NCBI GenBank assembly: GCA_016235255.1
Contig: JACRLM010000008.1
Span: 1 to 47,882 of the forward strand
Reading direction: 5' to 3'
Length of the DNA stretch: 47,882 bases
From: Nitrospinota bacterium
Lineage (GTDB): Bacteria; Nitrospinota_A; UBA7883; JACRLM01
The notes under the pieces were generated by a model. The model searched no databases. It saw nothing but the letters and a program-made list of their open reading frames with translations, and was not told where the DNA came from. Below, one piece after another: positions 27,730 to 36,171 of this stretch. The position numbers and the translations under genes are program-made. Positions within the stretch are counted from its first letter, which is position 1; each line of letters opens with the position of its first letter.

Positions 27730-30009
27730 TTGATTGAGAAGGCTAGTAATAATTTGCAAGCATGGGAAGCTGTGTCGACGAAAAAGCTGACTGTTCAGTT
27801 GACGGTTTTCTTTGCCGCCGCAAGCATTTTCTCCTATTCCCTATACGCCACAGAGCAATACCTTGACTTCAATTTCAAACTGGCGATTGGATGGGTTTCT
27901 TTCGGGCTCATCTACCTTTTGTACAAACACAACACAAAAAGAAGAGACAAGCAGGACCATGCCACGGTATTAAGGATCGTTTTCATCCTCCTGTCGGCGT
28001 TCCTTTCGATCAGGTACCTTCTGTGGCGCACTTTCGAGACGCTGTACTACACCGGCCCTTTTGACTTTATCGCCCTGACGCTTTTATACATGGCCGAGTG
28101 CCATGCCATATCTCTCCACATTTTCAGCATTTTCATCAACATCAATCCGTTGAAGCGCAAGCTGTTAAAGGCTCCTTTGGAAGGAGCGGAGCTGCCCACG
28201 GTGGACGTGTTCGTCCCCACATACACGGAAGCCGATGACATCATCAAGATAACGGTCACCGCCGCCACCCAGATGAAGTATCCCGCGGACAAATTAAGGG
28301 TGCACATAATAGACGACGGCTCCACCATCGCAAGGAGGAACAATCCAAAGACCTCCGCCGACGCGTGGGAGCGGTACTACACAATGCGCCGGATCGCGGA
28401 CGAGCTTGGGGTCAACTACATCACACGGGAGACCAACTCCCACGCCAAGGCCGGCAACATCAACCACGCGCTGACCAAGACCGGGGCCGAGCTTGTCCTT
28501 GTGCTCGATTGCGACCATGTGCCCACCCAGGACATGCTGGAGAACACTGTGGGGGTCTTCATGAAGGACGAGAAGGTTTTCCTTGTGCAGACCCCGCATT
28601 TCTTCATAAATCCCACTCCCGTGGAAAAGCAGCTTGAGGGGGTGGCGGAGGTTTCCGTGGAGAACGACATGTTTTTCCGCCTGATTCACTCCGGCCTGGA
28701 TTTTTGGAATTCAAGCTATTTCTGCGGTTCGGCGGCGGTTTTGAGAAGAAAACATTTGAATGAGATCGGCGGCCTGTCCACCAAAACCATAACCGAGGAC
28801 GCGGAGACGTCCCTTCTGCTTCACGAGAAGGGTTATCAAAGCGTTTACGTCAACCATCCCATGGTTTGCGGACTTTCGCCGGAAACCTTCAGTGATTACG
28901 TCATACAGCGCACCAGGTGGGCGCAGGGAATGATACAGATGTTCATCATGATGAACGTGCTGACGCTAAAGGGCCTTTCGGCGGCGCAAAAATTGTGCTA
29001 CTTCAACATGTCTTTCTTCTGGTTTTTCGGCGTGGCCCGCTTTATTTTCTACGTGACCCCGCCTCTGTACCTTCTTTTCGGGCTGAAGGTTTACCACGCC
29101 TCCATGGGGCAGATAATCTCCTACGCGGTCCCATACGTCTTCAGCACGATACTCGTGATGGACTATCTTTACGGCAAGGTCCGCAAGCCGTTTTTCTCGG
29201 AAATATACGAAAGTGTCCAGGCCCTTTTCCTGATACCGGCCATCTTGTCGGTGCTCATCAATCCGCGCCATCCCACGTTCAAGATCACGCCAAAAGGGCG
29301 CACCATCGAGGAGAAGTACTTGAATCCGCTGGCGGCCCCGTTTTTCATCGTCGTGGCCATAAACCTGATATCCATACCCTTCGCGGTCTATACATGGTTC
29401 GAGTTTCCGCTTTTCAGGAGCGTGGTGGTGGTGACGTCGGTGTGGTGCCTTTTCAACATATTCCTGGCGCTGGTGTCCCTCGGGGCGTTCTGGGAGAAAA
29501 AGCAGGTGCGCCGTTACCACAGGATAAAAGCTTCCGGAGAAGCGTCCATCTTCTTCCCGCGCATGAACCAGACCCTGCGAGCGGATGTGATCGACATTTC
29601 GCTCACGGGGATAAGCGTGGAGGTGGCCGCTCCTTTTGAAGTCATCAGGAACGAAGACATGGTCATCACGGTGTGGGACAGCTACGGGGCGTCCTACGTG
29701 TTCAACACGCAAAGAAGGCGCGCATGGCCCCGGCGGGGCAAGCTTCTTTGCGGGACAGAGATCATAAATTCCAAGCAAAGTTTCGCCAGCGCTGTACAAT
29801 ATGTTTACGGCGACAGCCAGCGGTGGCTTGATGACTGGAACAAAAAATCGGCGTCTTCGGGAACAGGGAGGCTTTTGTGGGGCTTCCTGGTGTTGGGAAT
29901 AAACGCCGAAAAGGAAATCATCGTTTCAATGTATAAATGGGCATTGGCGGCGTTGTCCGGCAAGTTCGCCTCGCTACTTTATTTGAAAAACCTGAAAACC
30001 GCTGAGTGA
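27730..30009 (+). CDS. bcsA: Cellulose synthase catalytic subunit (UDP-forming) with PilZ domain
   Basis: BcsA polymerises glucose from UDP-glucose and extrudes the chain through its own membrane channel. The 759-residue protein has the GT2 signature set: DDGS (substrate), DCDHVP, TED (catalytic base) and QRTRWAQG (acceptor site). Several transmembrane helices lie either side of the catalytic domain. A C-terminal PilZ domain, beginning near residue 595 with RRYHR (RxxxR) and DISLTG (DxSxxG), should bind c-di-GMP and open the gating loop. The start could be TTG 27730 or, with the AGAAGG ribosome site, TTG 27754. The 3' end overlaps bcsB by 4 bp. No diguanylate cyclase is encoded nearby. Confidence 0.95.
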   Translation: MIEKASNNLQAWEAVSTKKLTVQLTVFFAAASIFSYSLYATEQYLDFNFKLAIGWVSFGLIYLLYKHNTKRRDKQDHATVLRIVFILLSAFLSIRYLLWRTFETLYYTGPFDFIALTLLYMAECHAISLHIFSIFININPLKRKLLKAPLEGAELPTVDVFVPTYTEADDIIKITVTAATQMKYPADKLRVHIIDDGSTIARRNNPKTSADAWERYYTMRRIADELGVNYITRETNSHAKAGNINHALTKTGAELVLVLDCDHVPTQDMLENTVGVFMKDEKVFLVQTPHFFINPTPVEKQLEGVAEVSVENDMFFRLIHSGLDFWNSSYFCGSAAVLRRKHLNEIGGLSTKTITEDAETSLLLHEKGYQSVYVNHPMVCGLSPETFSDYVIQRTRWAQGMIQMFIMMNVLTLKGLSAAQKLCYFNMSFFWFFGVARFIFYVTPPLYLLFGLKVYHASMGQIISYAVPYVFSTILVMDYLYGKVRKPFFSEIYESVQALFLIPAILSVLINPRHPTFKITPKGRTIEEKYLNPLAAPFFIVVAINLISIPFAVYTWFEFPLFRSVVVVTSVWCLFNIFLALVSLGAFWEKKQVRRYHRIKASGEASIFFPRMNQTLRADVIDISLTGISVEVAAPFEVIRNEDMVITVWDSYGASYVFNTQRRRAWPRRGKLLCGTEIINSKQSFASAVQYVYGDSQRWLDDWNKKSASSGTGRLLWGFLVLGINAEKEIIVSMYKWALAALSGKFASLLYLKNLKTAE

Positions 30010-32519
30010 CCATGAAGAAAGAACCACGAACCATCGCCCCGCAGTTCACATTTTCCGTGTTGGCCGTCCTGTTGTTCACGGCTTTCAACGCTTCCGCGTA
30101 CACGCTGGAAATGCCGTTGAGCAAATTGTCCCCATTGCCAAAAATCCACCTGCGGTGCATCACGGCGGACTATGGCGTGGCGGTCCCCATCCCCGCCAGG
30201 TGGAAAGTGGAAAAGGCGACGCTAAAGTTCAACTATGTGAACTCATCCAACCTGCTAGGCGACATATCCCAGCTTGTGGTGAAGATAAACGAGGACGCCG
30301 TAGGGCAGACAAAGCTTGACCCGAAAAATCCGGAAGGTTCGCTTGCGGTGAATTTCCCGGCGGCGCTGTTTGAGACCGGATATAACACGCTTTCGTTCCA
30401 GGCCACCCAGCATTTCACAAGAAGCTGCGAGACCCCCTGCGCGCCCGACCTTTGGACCACGGTAAATCTTGATGAGGCGATTCTCACAATTGAATATTCG
30501 CTCCGGCCGGTTCCGATGCAGCTTTCCCAGGCTCCGGGATTTATTTTCGATCCCAGGATTTTGCCGCAAGGGGAAGTGAACATAATCACCGAGGGATACA
30601 CTTCAGACAACCTGACCCTTGCCGGCATCGTGGCCTCCGGCGTGGCGAAAAGGTTTGATTACAGGAAAACGCTGTTTTCCACCTCGGAAGGCATCCGTGG
30701 CGGCCATGACAATGTCCTCCTCGGAAAAAAGGAGTATGTTGAAGATTTCCTGGCCAAGCGCGGCGTTACCGGGCTTAAGATCAACGGGCCGTTTGTGAAA
30801 GTGATCCCGCTGCCGGTTGACGGCCCACAGGCGGACTTGACCGGCGGTCAGACGGAGCCTGCCCAGGCGGACGCGCCGCGCGATGTGTCCAAACAGGTGA
30901 AGGAGCTGCTTGCCGCCAAGGGAGTGACGCTGGAGACGGCGATAAAGGAAATAGGCGCTCCCCCGGCGTATTTTAACGACATCATAAACGGGATGCGCAT
31001 CGGCAAACAGTGGCGCCCGCAAATCGCCAAGTACCTGGGCATGGCCGAGGAAAGCCTTTGGGGCGGACAATCGCACAGGAAGGACCGTTTCGATCCCACC
31101 CATGCGATGGTGATTGTCTCCGGGCTTAACAACGACCATCTGAAAATAGCGGCGGAAACGCTGGCCAGCCTCACGTTCCCCTATCCCGGAACGGACGAGA
31201 TGACGGTGCTCGAGTTCCAACTGCCGGAGATCACCTTGTATGGCGGCAAGCAGATGCTGGCGGCGGACAAGATCATCCGCCTCAAATCGCTGGATTTCCA
31301 CACACATTCGTTCAGGGGGATGCAGCCCAATCCTTTGCAGCTTTCGTTCCGGCTGCCGCCCGACTTTTTCATCAGGGAAAACCAGTACGTCAAGTTCATC
31401 CTGAACTTCACATACGGCGCAGGCTTGCGGCCCGATTCGGTAATGAACGTGCTGCTCAACGGCGTGCATGTCCGCTCCATCAACCTGGACAAGTCCACCG
31501 GCGACTTCATCGAAGATTACAAGGTGGAAATCCCGACGTATCTTTTCAAGCCTGGCAACAATGCGCTCAGGATCGTGCCGATCCTGACGCCCAACGCCAA
31601 GGAGTGCGACCTGATACAGCCGGAAAGCCTTTTCCTGACGATTTTCGAGAACTCCTCCATTTATTTCCCCCCCATGTCGCACTTTGTGGAAATGCCGAAC
31701 CTGGAGCTTTTCACGCTAAACGGCTTCCCGTTCACCCGGTGGCCGGATGGATTTGAGTCGCTCATCTACATCACCAAGCCGGAGGCTGGCATTGTTGACG
31801 CGGCGCTGAACATGATGGGGATGATAACCCAGAAGAACGGCTATCCGCTCATCGGCATGAAGATGACCTTGGTGGAGCCCAAGAACTGGGATGGAGAGAT
31901 AATGGTCTTTGGCCCGGTGGGGACCATACCTCCCGCCATCGCCAAAAATTCCCCGCTTTCCATCGCGGAGGAATCGCAGATATCCTACCCGATCCTGAAA
32001 AACTTCGGCGAGTCGGAAGTGTACGCAAAAACAAAGCAGATAAGCGGGCTTGGGGCGAATAACGGCGTCCTGATGGAATACCAGTCCTCATTGAAATCCG
32101 GCAGGACCATCACACTTTTCACGGGCCTGACCGGCAAGGAGATATACGACCTGAGCCTTGCGATCCTTGATCCCGGGGCTCAGGGGCTTATCGCCGGGGA
32201 CATGTCGCTTGTGCAACTCACCCCTCCCGATTACAAGGTGGACACACAGAGGGTCGGAGAAAGATACTACACGGGCAAATACGGCCGGTTCTCGCTTAAA
32301 GACTACCTGCTGTCATCCATCCAGCTGTATTACGCGACCATCGCGGGCGTTTTTGCCGCCATGGTGACCGGCGCGTACCTGTTCATCAGGCGCCAACGGA
32401 AGAACCGGCTGCAGTCAACCGAGGACACTTCCGTAAAACTGTCCCTTTGGATGAATATGAAAGCCATGTTCATGAAGCTTTTTATTAAAAAATCGCCGCC
32501 GGATGACAAGGATAATTAA
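30006..32519 (+). CDS. bcsB: Cellulose synthase periplasmic regulatory subunit
   Basis: BcsB is the periplasmic partner that anchors to the membrane by a C-terminal helix and guides the nascent glucan. The 837-residue product has an N-terminal signal segment, then long beta-rich carbohydrate-binding and flavodoxin-like regions, and a terminal helix (LYYATIAGVFAAMVTGAYLF) followed by a basic tail. Motifs such as GFPFTRWPDG and LNNDHLKIAAETLASLTFPYPG agree with BcsB. GTG 30006 overlaps the bcsA stop, and ATG 30012 is an alternative. The 3' end overlaps bcsZ by 17 bp. A linker near residues 270-300 is Gln/Ala/Asp-rich. Confidence 0.93.
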   Translation: MTMKKEPRTIAPQFTFSVLAVLLFTAFNASAYTLEMPLSKLSPLPKIHLRCITADYGVAVPIPARWKVEKATLKFNYVNSSNLLGDISQLVVKINEDAVGQTKLDPKNPEGSLAVNFPAALFETGYNTLSFQATQHFTRSCETPCAPDLWTTVNLDEAILTIEYSLRPVPMQLSQAPGFIFDPRILPQGEVNIITEGYTSDNLTLAGIVASGVAKRFDYRKTLFSTSEGIRGGHDNVLLGKKEYVEDFLAKRGVTGLKINGPFVKVIPLPVDGPQADLTGGQTEPAQADAPRDVSKQVKELLAAKGVTLETAIKEIGAPPAYFNDIINGMRIGKQWRPQIAKYLGMAEESLWGGQSHRKDRFDPTHAMVIVSGLNNDHLKIAAETLASLTFPYPGTDEMTVLEFQLPEITLYGGKQMLAADKIIRLKSLDFHTHSFRGMQPNPLQLSFRLPPDFFIRENQYVKFILNFTYGAGLRPDSVMNVLLNGVHVRSINLDKSTGDFIEDYKVEIPTYLFKPGNNALRIVPILTPNAKECDLIQPESLFLTIFENSSIYFPPMSHFVEMPNLELFTLNGFPFTRWPDGFESLIYITKPEAGIVDAALNMMGMITQKNGYPLIGMKMTLVEPKNWDGEIMVFGPVGTIPPAIAKNSPLSIAEESQISYPILKNFGESEVYAKTKQISGLGANNGVLMEYQSSLKSGRTITLFTGLTGKEIYDLSLAILDPGAQGLIAGDMSLVQLTPPDYKVDTQRVGERYYTGKYGRFSLKDYLLSSIQLYYATIAGVFAAMVTGAYLFIRRQRKNRLQSTEDTSVKLSLWMNMKAMFMKLFIKKSPPDDKDN

Positions 32520-33555
32520 GGTCCTGGCCTTGGCGGCCATAACCGCCGCGATAAGCCATTCGGCGGCCTTCGGCGCCGACCGGGTGATGTGGGACCGTTA
32601 CAAGGCCGATTTCATCACGCCGGACGGGCGCGTCATCGATTTTTACCAGGATCAGGCCAGCCATTCCGAGGGGCAAGGATACGGGATGACGCTGGCGGCC
32701 GCATTCGGCGACAGAAAGACTTTCGACAAGTTGTGGGCATGGACAAAGGCCAACCTCGGCGGCAGGCCGGACGGGCTTTTCGTCTGGCTATGGGGCAAAA
32801 GGCTGGACGGCCGGTGGGAGATCATTGATTTCAACAACGCCACTGACGGCGACATCCTGATAGCCTATGCGTTGCTCAAGGCCCATGCGGCGTGGGGCGA
32901 AGCGTCCTATAAAAACGACGCCCAGGCCATAATACGCGCCATCCGCAAAAGCCTTTCGGCGCAGTGGAAAGGCCAGACGGTGATCCTCCCGAGCTACTAC
33001 GGATTCACCGGAAAGAATGAAATTGTGCTCAACCCTTCATATCTTATCATCCCCGCGTTCCGCGCTTTCGCAAAGGAGGACGACCACGCATTTTGGGAAA
33101 AGGCGCGGCATGACTCGTTCGGCCTGATTTCAAAAAGCCTTCTGGGGGAAAAGGCCCTTCCGGCGGACTGGGTGAAAATCACGGACGATGGATTCCGCCT
33201 GCATTACGACAGAAGCGTCAAGTTCGGATACGACGCCGTAAGGGTCATTTTGCACCTGGCGGCCGACGACCCAAAGGCCCTCCCGTCCGGCGTCAACGAG
33301 ATGTTCAAATTTTATGAGGGCCTTGGATACATTCCGGCATGGGTGGACCTGGACAAGGACGCCTTTTCGATGAGCTCCGCTTCGGGCGGGGCCTATTCGA
33401 TATACGCGCTGGCGGCCCAGAAAACAGGCAAGAAAGCCCTCGGCGAAAAGCTTTTCGCCGAGGCGCGGCGCAAACTGGACTACGAAAAGAAGAGTTATTA
33501 TTCGTGGAGCCTGTTCCTGATCGTCAATTCCGGCGCTTTTGAAAGCGGGAAGTAA
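32503..33555 (+). CDS. bcsZ: Periplasmic endo-1,4-beta-glucanase (GH8)
   Basis: BcsZ trims nascent cellulose in the periplasm and is needed for proper export in many bacteria. The 350-residue protein has a Sec signal peptide (cleavage near FGA-D). It has the GH8 catalytic acid Glu56 in SEGQGYGM and the predicted base Asp244 in FGYDAVRV, matching the E55/D243 positions of the E. coli enzyme. NNATDGDILIAYAL is the other family block. The ATG lies inside the bcsB end, so the genes are coupled. Downstream comes an opposing gene pair instead of bcsC. Confidence 0.94.
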   Translation: MTRIIKVLALAAITAAISHSAAFGADRVMWDRYKADFITPDGRVIDFYQDQASHSEGQGYGMTLAAAFGDRKTFDKLWAWTKANLGGRPDGLFVWLWGKRLDGRWEIIDFNNATDGDILIAYALLKAHAAWGEASYKNDAQAIIRAIRKSLSAQWKGQTVILPSYYGFTGKNEIVLNPSYLIIPAFRAFAKEDDHAFWEKARHDSFGLISKSLLGEKALPADWVKITDDGFRLHYDRSVKFGYDAVRVILHLAADDPKALPSGVNEMFKFYEGLGYIPAWVDLDKDAFSMSSASGGAYSIYALAAQKTGKKALGEKLFAEARRKLDYEKKSYYSWSLFLIVNSGAFESGK

Positions 33556-33608
33556 ACTAGGGCACTGCCGTCACATTGCGCACGGCGTATATCCGCGCCG
33601 CGCCATGA

Positions 33609-34382
33609 TCATTTCAGCTTGAACAGGTCCCAGTCCACATACCACGTGATATAGAGTTGCGCCCGGTTCGAGCTTTCGCCAAGGACCGGGAGACGCTCCC
33701 AATAATAGTCTACGCCCCAGCTTACGACGCTTTTCCTGAATTCAAGCCCCACCGCCGGACCGCCGGAGTCATAATATTTCTGGTTCAGATTGCGGGACCT
33801 GTGCCGGTATTCCGCGTAGGCGATCATCGGAATGTCTCCAGGGAATTTATATAAAGTCACCCCCTGGTTGATAAAGCCCTGCACTCCCGAACCGCTGTAA
33901 TCGTCATTGTCATAGCCTAGCAGCCCCCAGGAGGAACCGGGCAGGTCAAGAGAGCCGAGCTTTTTTTCCGGGTTCGCGTCCCAGGTGATGAACCATCCAA
34001 CATAGGCCTGCGCCCGGTTCGAGCTGACGCCGAGCACGGGAAGCCGTTGCCAGTAATAGTCCACCCCCACGTTGAAAAAGCCTTTGCGCAACTCAAGGCC
34101 CACAGCAGGGCCGCCGGCGTCAAAGTAATCCTGGTTCTTGTTGCGCGACCGGTGGCGGTACTCGGCGTAACTGACGACTTTGATGTCCCCGGGAAGGGTC
34201 ACCAGCTGGATTCCCTGGTTGACGAAACCCTGCACCGCCGAGCCGCTGAAGTCATCGTTGTCATAGCCCAGGAATCCCCACATGGATCCGGGGGCGCCCT
34301 CCAGTTCATATGCCCCGGCGGGAACGGAGAAAAGAGCGATCATGGCGGCAAAAGCGAGGAAGTTGAATCTGATAAGAGCCAT
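33609..34382 (-). CDS. Secreted protein made of two tandem ~105-residue beta-rich repeats
   Basis: I do not recognise a family. The 257-residue protein has a signal peptide (cleavage after AGA, about residue 24). Two copies of the same module follow (residues 31-135 and 148-252), offset by exactly 117 residues with no gaps. By hand count 73 of 105 positions are identical. Each copy is rich in Tyr, Trp and Gly, with alternating hydrophobic segments (VGVDYYWQRLPVLG, YAEYRHRSRN) and an acidic GYDNDD loop. This looks like outer-membrane or secreted beta-structure. It lies 32 bp downstream of bcsG on the same strand and faces bcsZ, so a role in cellulose modification, binding or export is plausible but unproven. 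Confidence 0.75.
   Translation of the reverse strand: MALIRFNFLAFAAMIALFSVPAGAYELEGAPGSMWGFLGYDNDDFSGSAVQGFVNQGIQLVTLPGDIKVVSYAEYRHRSRNKNQDYFDAGGPAVGLELRKGFFNVGVDYYWQRLPVLGVSSNRAQAYVGWFITWDANPEKKLGSLDLPGSSWGLLGYDNDDYSGSGVQGFINQGVTLYKFPGDIPMIAYAEYRHRSRNLNQKYYDSGGPAVGLEFRKSVVSWGVDYYWERLPVLGESSNRAQLYITWYVDWDLFKLK
33627..34292 (-). repeat. Internal gene duplication: two 315-bp coding modules
   Basis: The first module is 33978-34292 and the second 33627-33941, separated by 36 bp. They are 351 bp apart in register and encode about 70%-identical protein modules. The DNA has diverged at many synonymous sites, so the duplication is not recent and both copies are presumably retained by selection. Confidence 0.85.
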
Positions 34383-34414
34383 TTGGATATTCCCGTTTTG
34401 TTGGAAATTTTGCG

Positions 34415-35947
34415 CTATTGTATCTCATTGATGGGCAATTCCACCCATTTTTTATCTTTGCCGGAATGGTAATACTTTTTCCCGACCTTGATAACCGAAC
34501 CGCCCTCGTTTTCGGCCATAAAATCTGTCTGCGGAATGGTGTCTATAAAGGAATTGTAGGTATAGTCATCGGTCTGGAACGGGCTTTTTTCCACCAGTTT
34601 GGCCACCACATGGGACAGCCCCAGATAACTTACCGGCTTTGTGACGACTTTCTGTTTTCTTGGCGCGTTGTTGAATTTCGGGCCGATAAACTTGATGCCG
34701 ACCGGGACATTGGTGATATCGGGCAACGGTATGTCTCTCAGCCCGGCGGTCTGTATGGCGCTCCCTCTCAGGGCCATTCCATGCTCGGGAACAAAGACGA
34801 CCACCACATTCCGGCCGGAGGCCTCAAGGTCCTTGATGAACTTTGAGAGGTCCACTATCAGTTTTGCCAGGAATTCCTTGTACAGCCACTTGCGGTCGCG
34901 CTTCCACCATTCCTTGTCGCCCACTTTGTGCGAGCCTTCATGCAGGGAGACGGTGTTGTAATAAAGGGCGGCGTACTGCTTGTCCGATGCCAGCCGCATT
35001 TTCCACCACTTGCTCAATGTCATGTAGTCGTCGTACACAGGCGAGTTGTCGAACATGTTCAGGTAAAGCGCCGATTGGTCCAGTTCCATGGGGGCCCGTG
35101 GTATCCCGTTCTGCTTTATCTGCTTGGCAAACCCACCGTAATTCCCATCATGGTTCAGCACAGGGAACACCGAAAATCCCACCCAGTCCAAAGCGGGGAA
35201 CAGATAGCATTCGGCGGGCTGGTCCTTATAAATCATGCTGTGCGACGTCTGCCCGCAGTTGGACCTTAAAAACCGGACCAGCGCCGGGCCGCTGTATGTG
35301 GTGGCGGTGTTGAAATTCTTGAACAAAAAGTTGAACTGGACGAAAAACTGGTCATTCTCTATTCCCGCGTCCTTCATGTCGTCCCACGAAAGGGAGCAGA
35401 CATGCAGGTACAAAAGATCAAAATCCAGTTTGCCCCCTTTTGGCGCCTTGAACCGGACAACGCGCGACGTTTCCGAATCCAGGAACGCCTCCGTGTTCAT
35501 GCTGATTTCTTCCTCATTGGGCTGCGCATGGATTGTGATGGGTATGAGCGCCACGAACATGATCATCACGAAGGTAGTCAACTTCAGGAATTTGTTTGCC
35601 ACCCAGCAGGCGGAGAATATGATGCCAAGGTTTATGAAAGTCTGCTGGTCATAGTACCTTATCAGAAAGCTGTATATGTATTCTTTGGACGGAATACCCT
35701 GGCTTTTCAGCTCTTTGGCCGCATCCAGCGGAGAGGGGAGCCATGTGTCGTGCCAGAATATGGAAACAGCCAGCAATACGCCGGTGATAATTTTGAGCGC
35801 GAAGATCACCCTGCGGAACCTGATTTTTTCCGGCACCGGCAAAATAAGGAAAATGGCCAGACCGAAATTATACAGGATGTCGAATTTGACGACTCCCTGT
35901 ATGAACAGGAACAGCTTGGCGAAAAAGTAGAAACTCCAAAGGCCCAT
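34415..35947 (-). CDS. bcsG: Cellulose phosphoethanolamine transferase
   Basis: BcsG transfers phosphoethanolamine from phosphatidylethanolamine to nascent cellulose. The 510-residue protein has about five N-terminal membrane helices (to about residue 140) and a periplasmic alkaline-phosphatase-fold domain. Its key residues are in place: Cys184 (VCSLSWDD), the nucleophile Ser219 (TYSGPA, exactly 35 residues after the Cys, as in E. coli), and Glu388-His389 (PEHGMALRG). Conserved blocks FDNSPVYDD, LHEGSHK and LRDIPLPDITNVPVG follow. I chose ATG 35947 with GAGG about 11 bases upstream; a TTG at 35956 adds three residues. It is transcribed away from rnr, with the duplicated envelope gene downstream. 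bcsE and bcsF are absent. Confidence 0.92.
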   Translation of the reverse strand: MGLWSFYFFAKLFLFIQGVVKFDILYNFGLAIFLILPVPEKIRFRRVIFALKIITGVLLAVSIFWHDTWLPSPLDAAKELKSQGIPSKEYIYSFLIRYYDQQTFINLGIIFSACWVANKFLKLTTFVMIMFVALIPITIHAQPNEEEISMNTEAFLDSETSRVVRFKAPKGGKLDFDLLYLHVCSLSWDDMKDAGIENDQFFVQFNFLFKNFNTATTYSGPALVRFLRSNCGQTSHSMIYKDQPAECYLFPALDWVGFSVFPVLNHDGNYGGFAKQIKQNGIPRAPMELDQSALYLNMFDNSPVYDDYMTLSKWWKMRLASDKQYAALYYNTVSLHEGSHKVGDKEWWKRDRKWLYKEFLAKLIVDLSKFIKDLEASGRNVVVVFVPEHGMALRGSAIQTAGLRDIPLPDITNVPVGIKFIGPKFNNAPRKQKVVTKPVSYLGLSHVVAKLVEKSPFQTDDYTYNSFIDTIPQTDFMAENEGGSVIKVGKKYYHSGKDKKWVELPINEIQ

Positions 35948-36171
35948 GCCGTCCAAAACCTCGATATAAAATCGTGAAGGTAACCGCGGATATCCTCAGT
36001 CAACTATAGGATATATCCTTATAGATTCACCTGAATCCGCGCCCGGCGCAAGTAATTTTTCATTACACTTCACAATCTTGCCGCAGGTGAAAATCCCTAC
36101 TTCGGCGCAAAGTGGGATACAATTCAAAGTATGCCGTTGTTTCATGTGCGATTAAAGTAAAGGGATCACCT

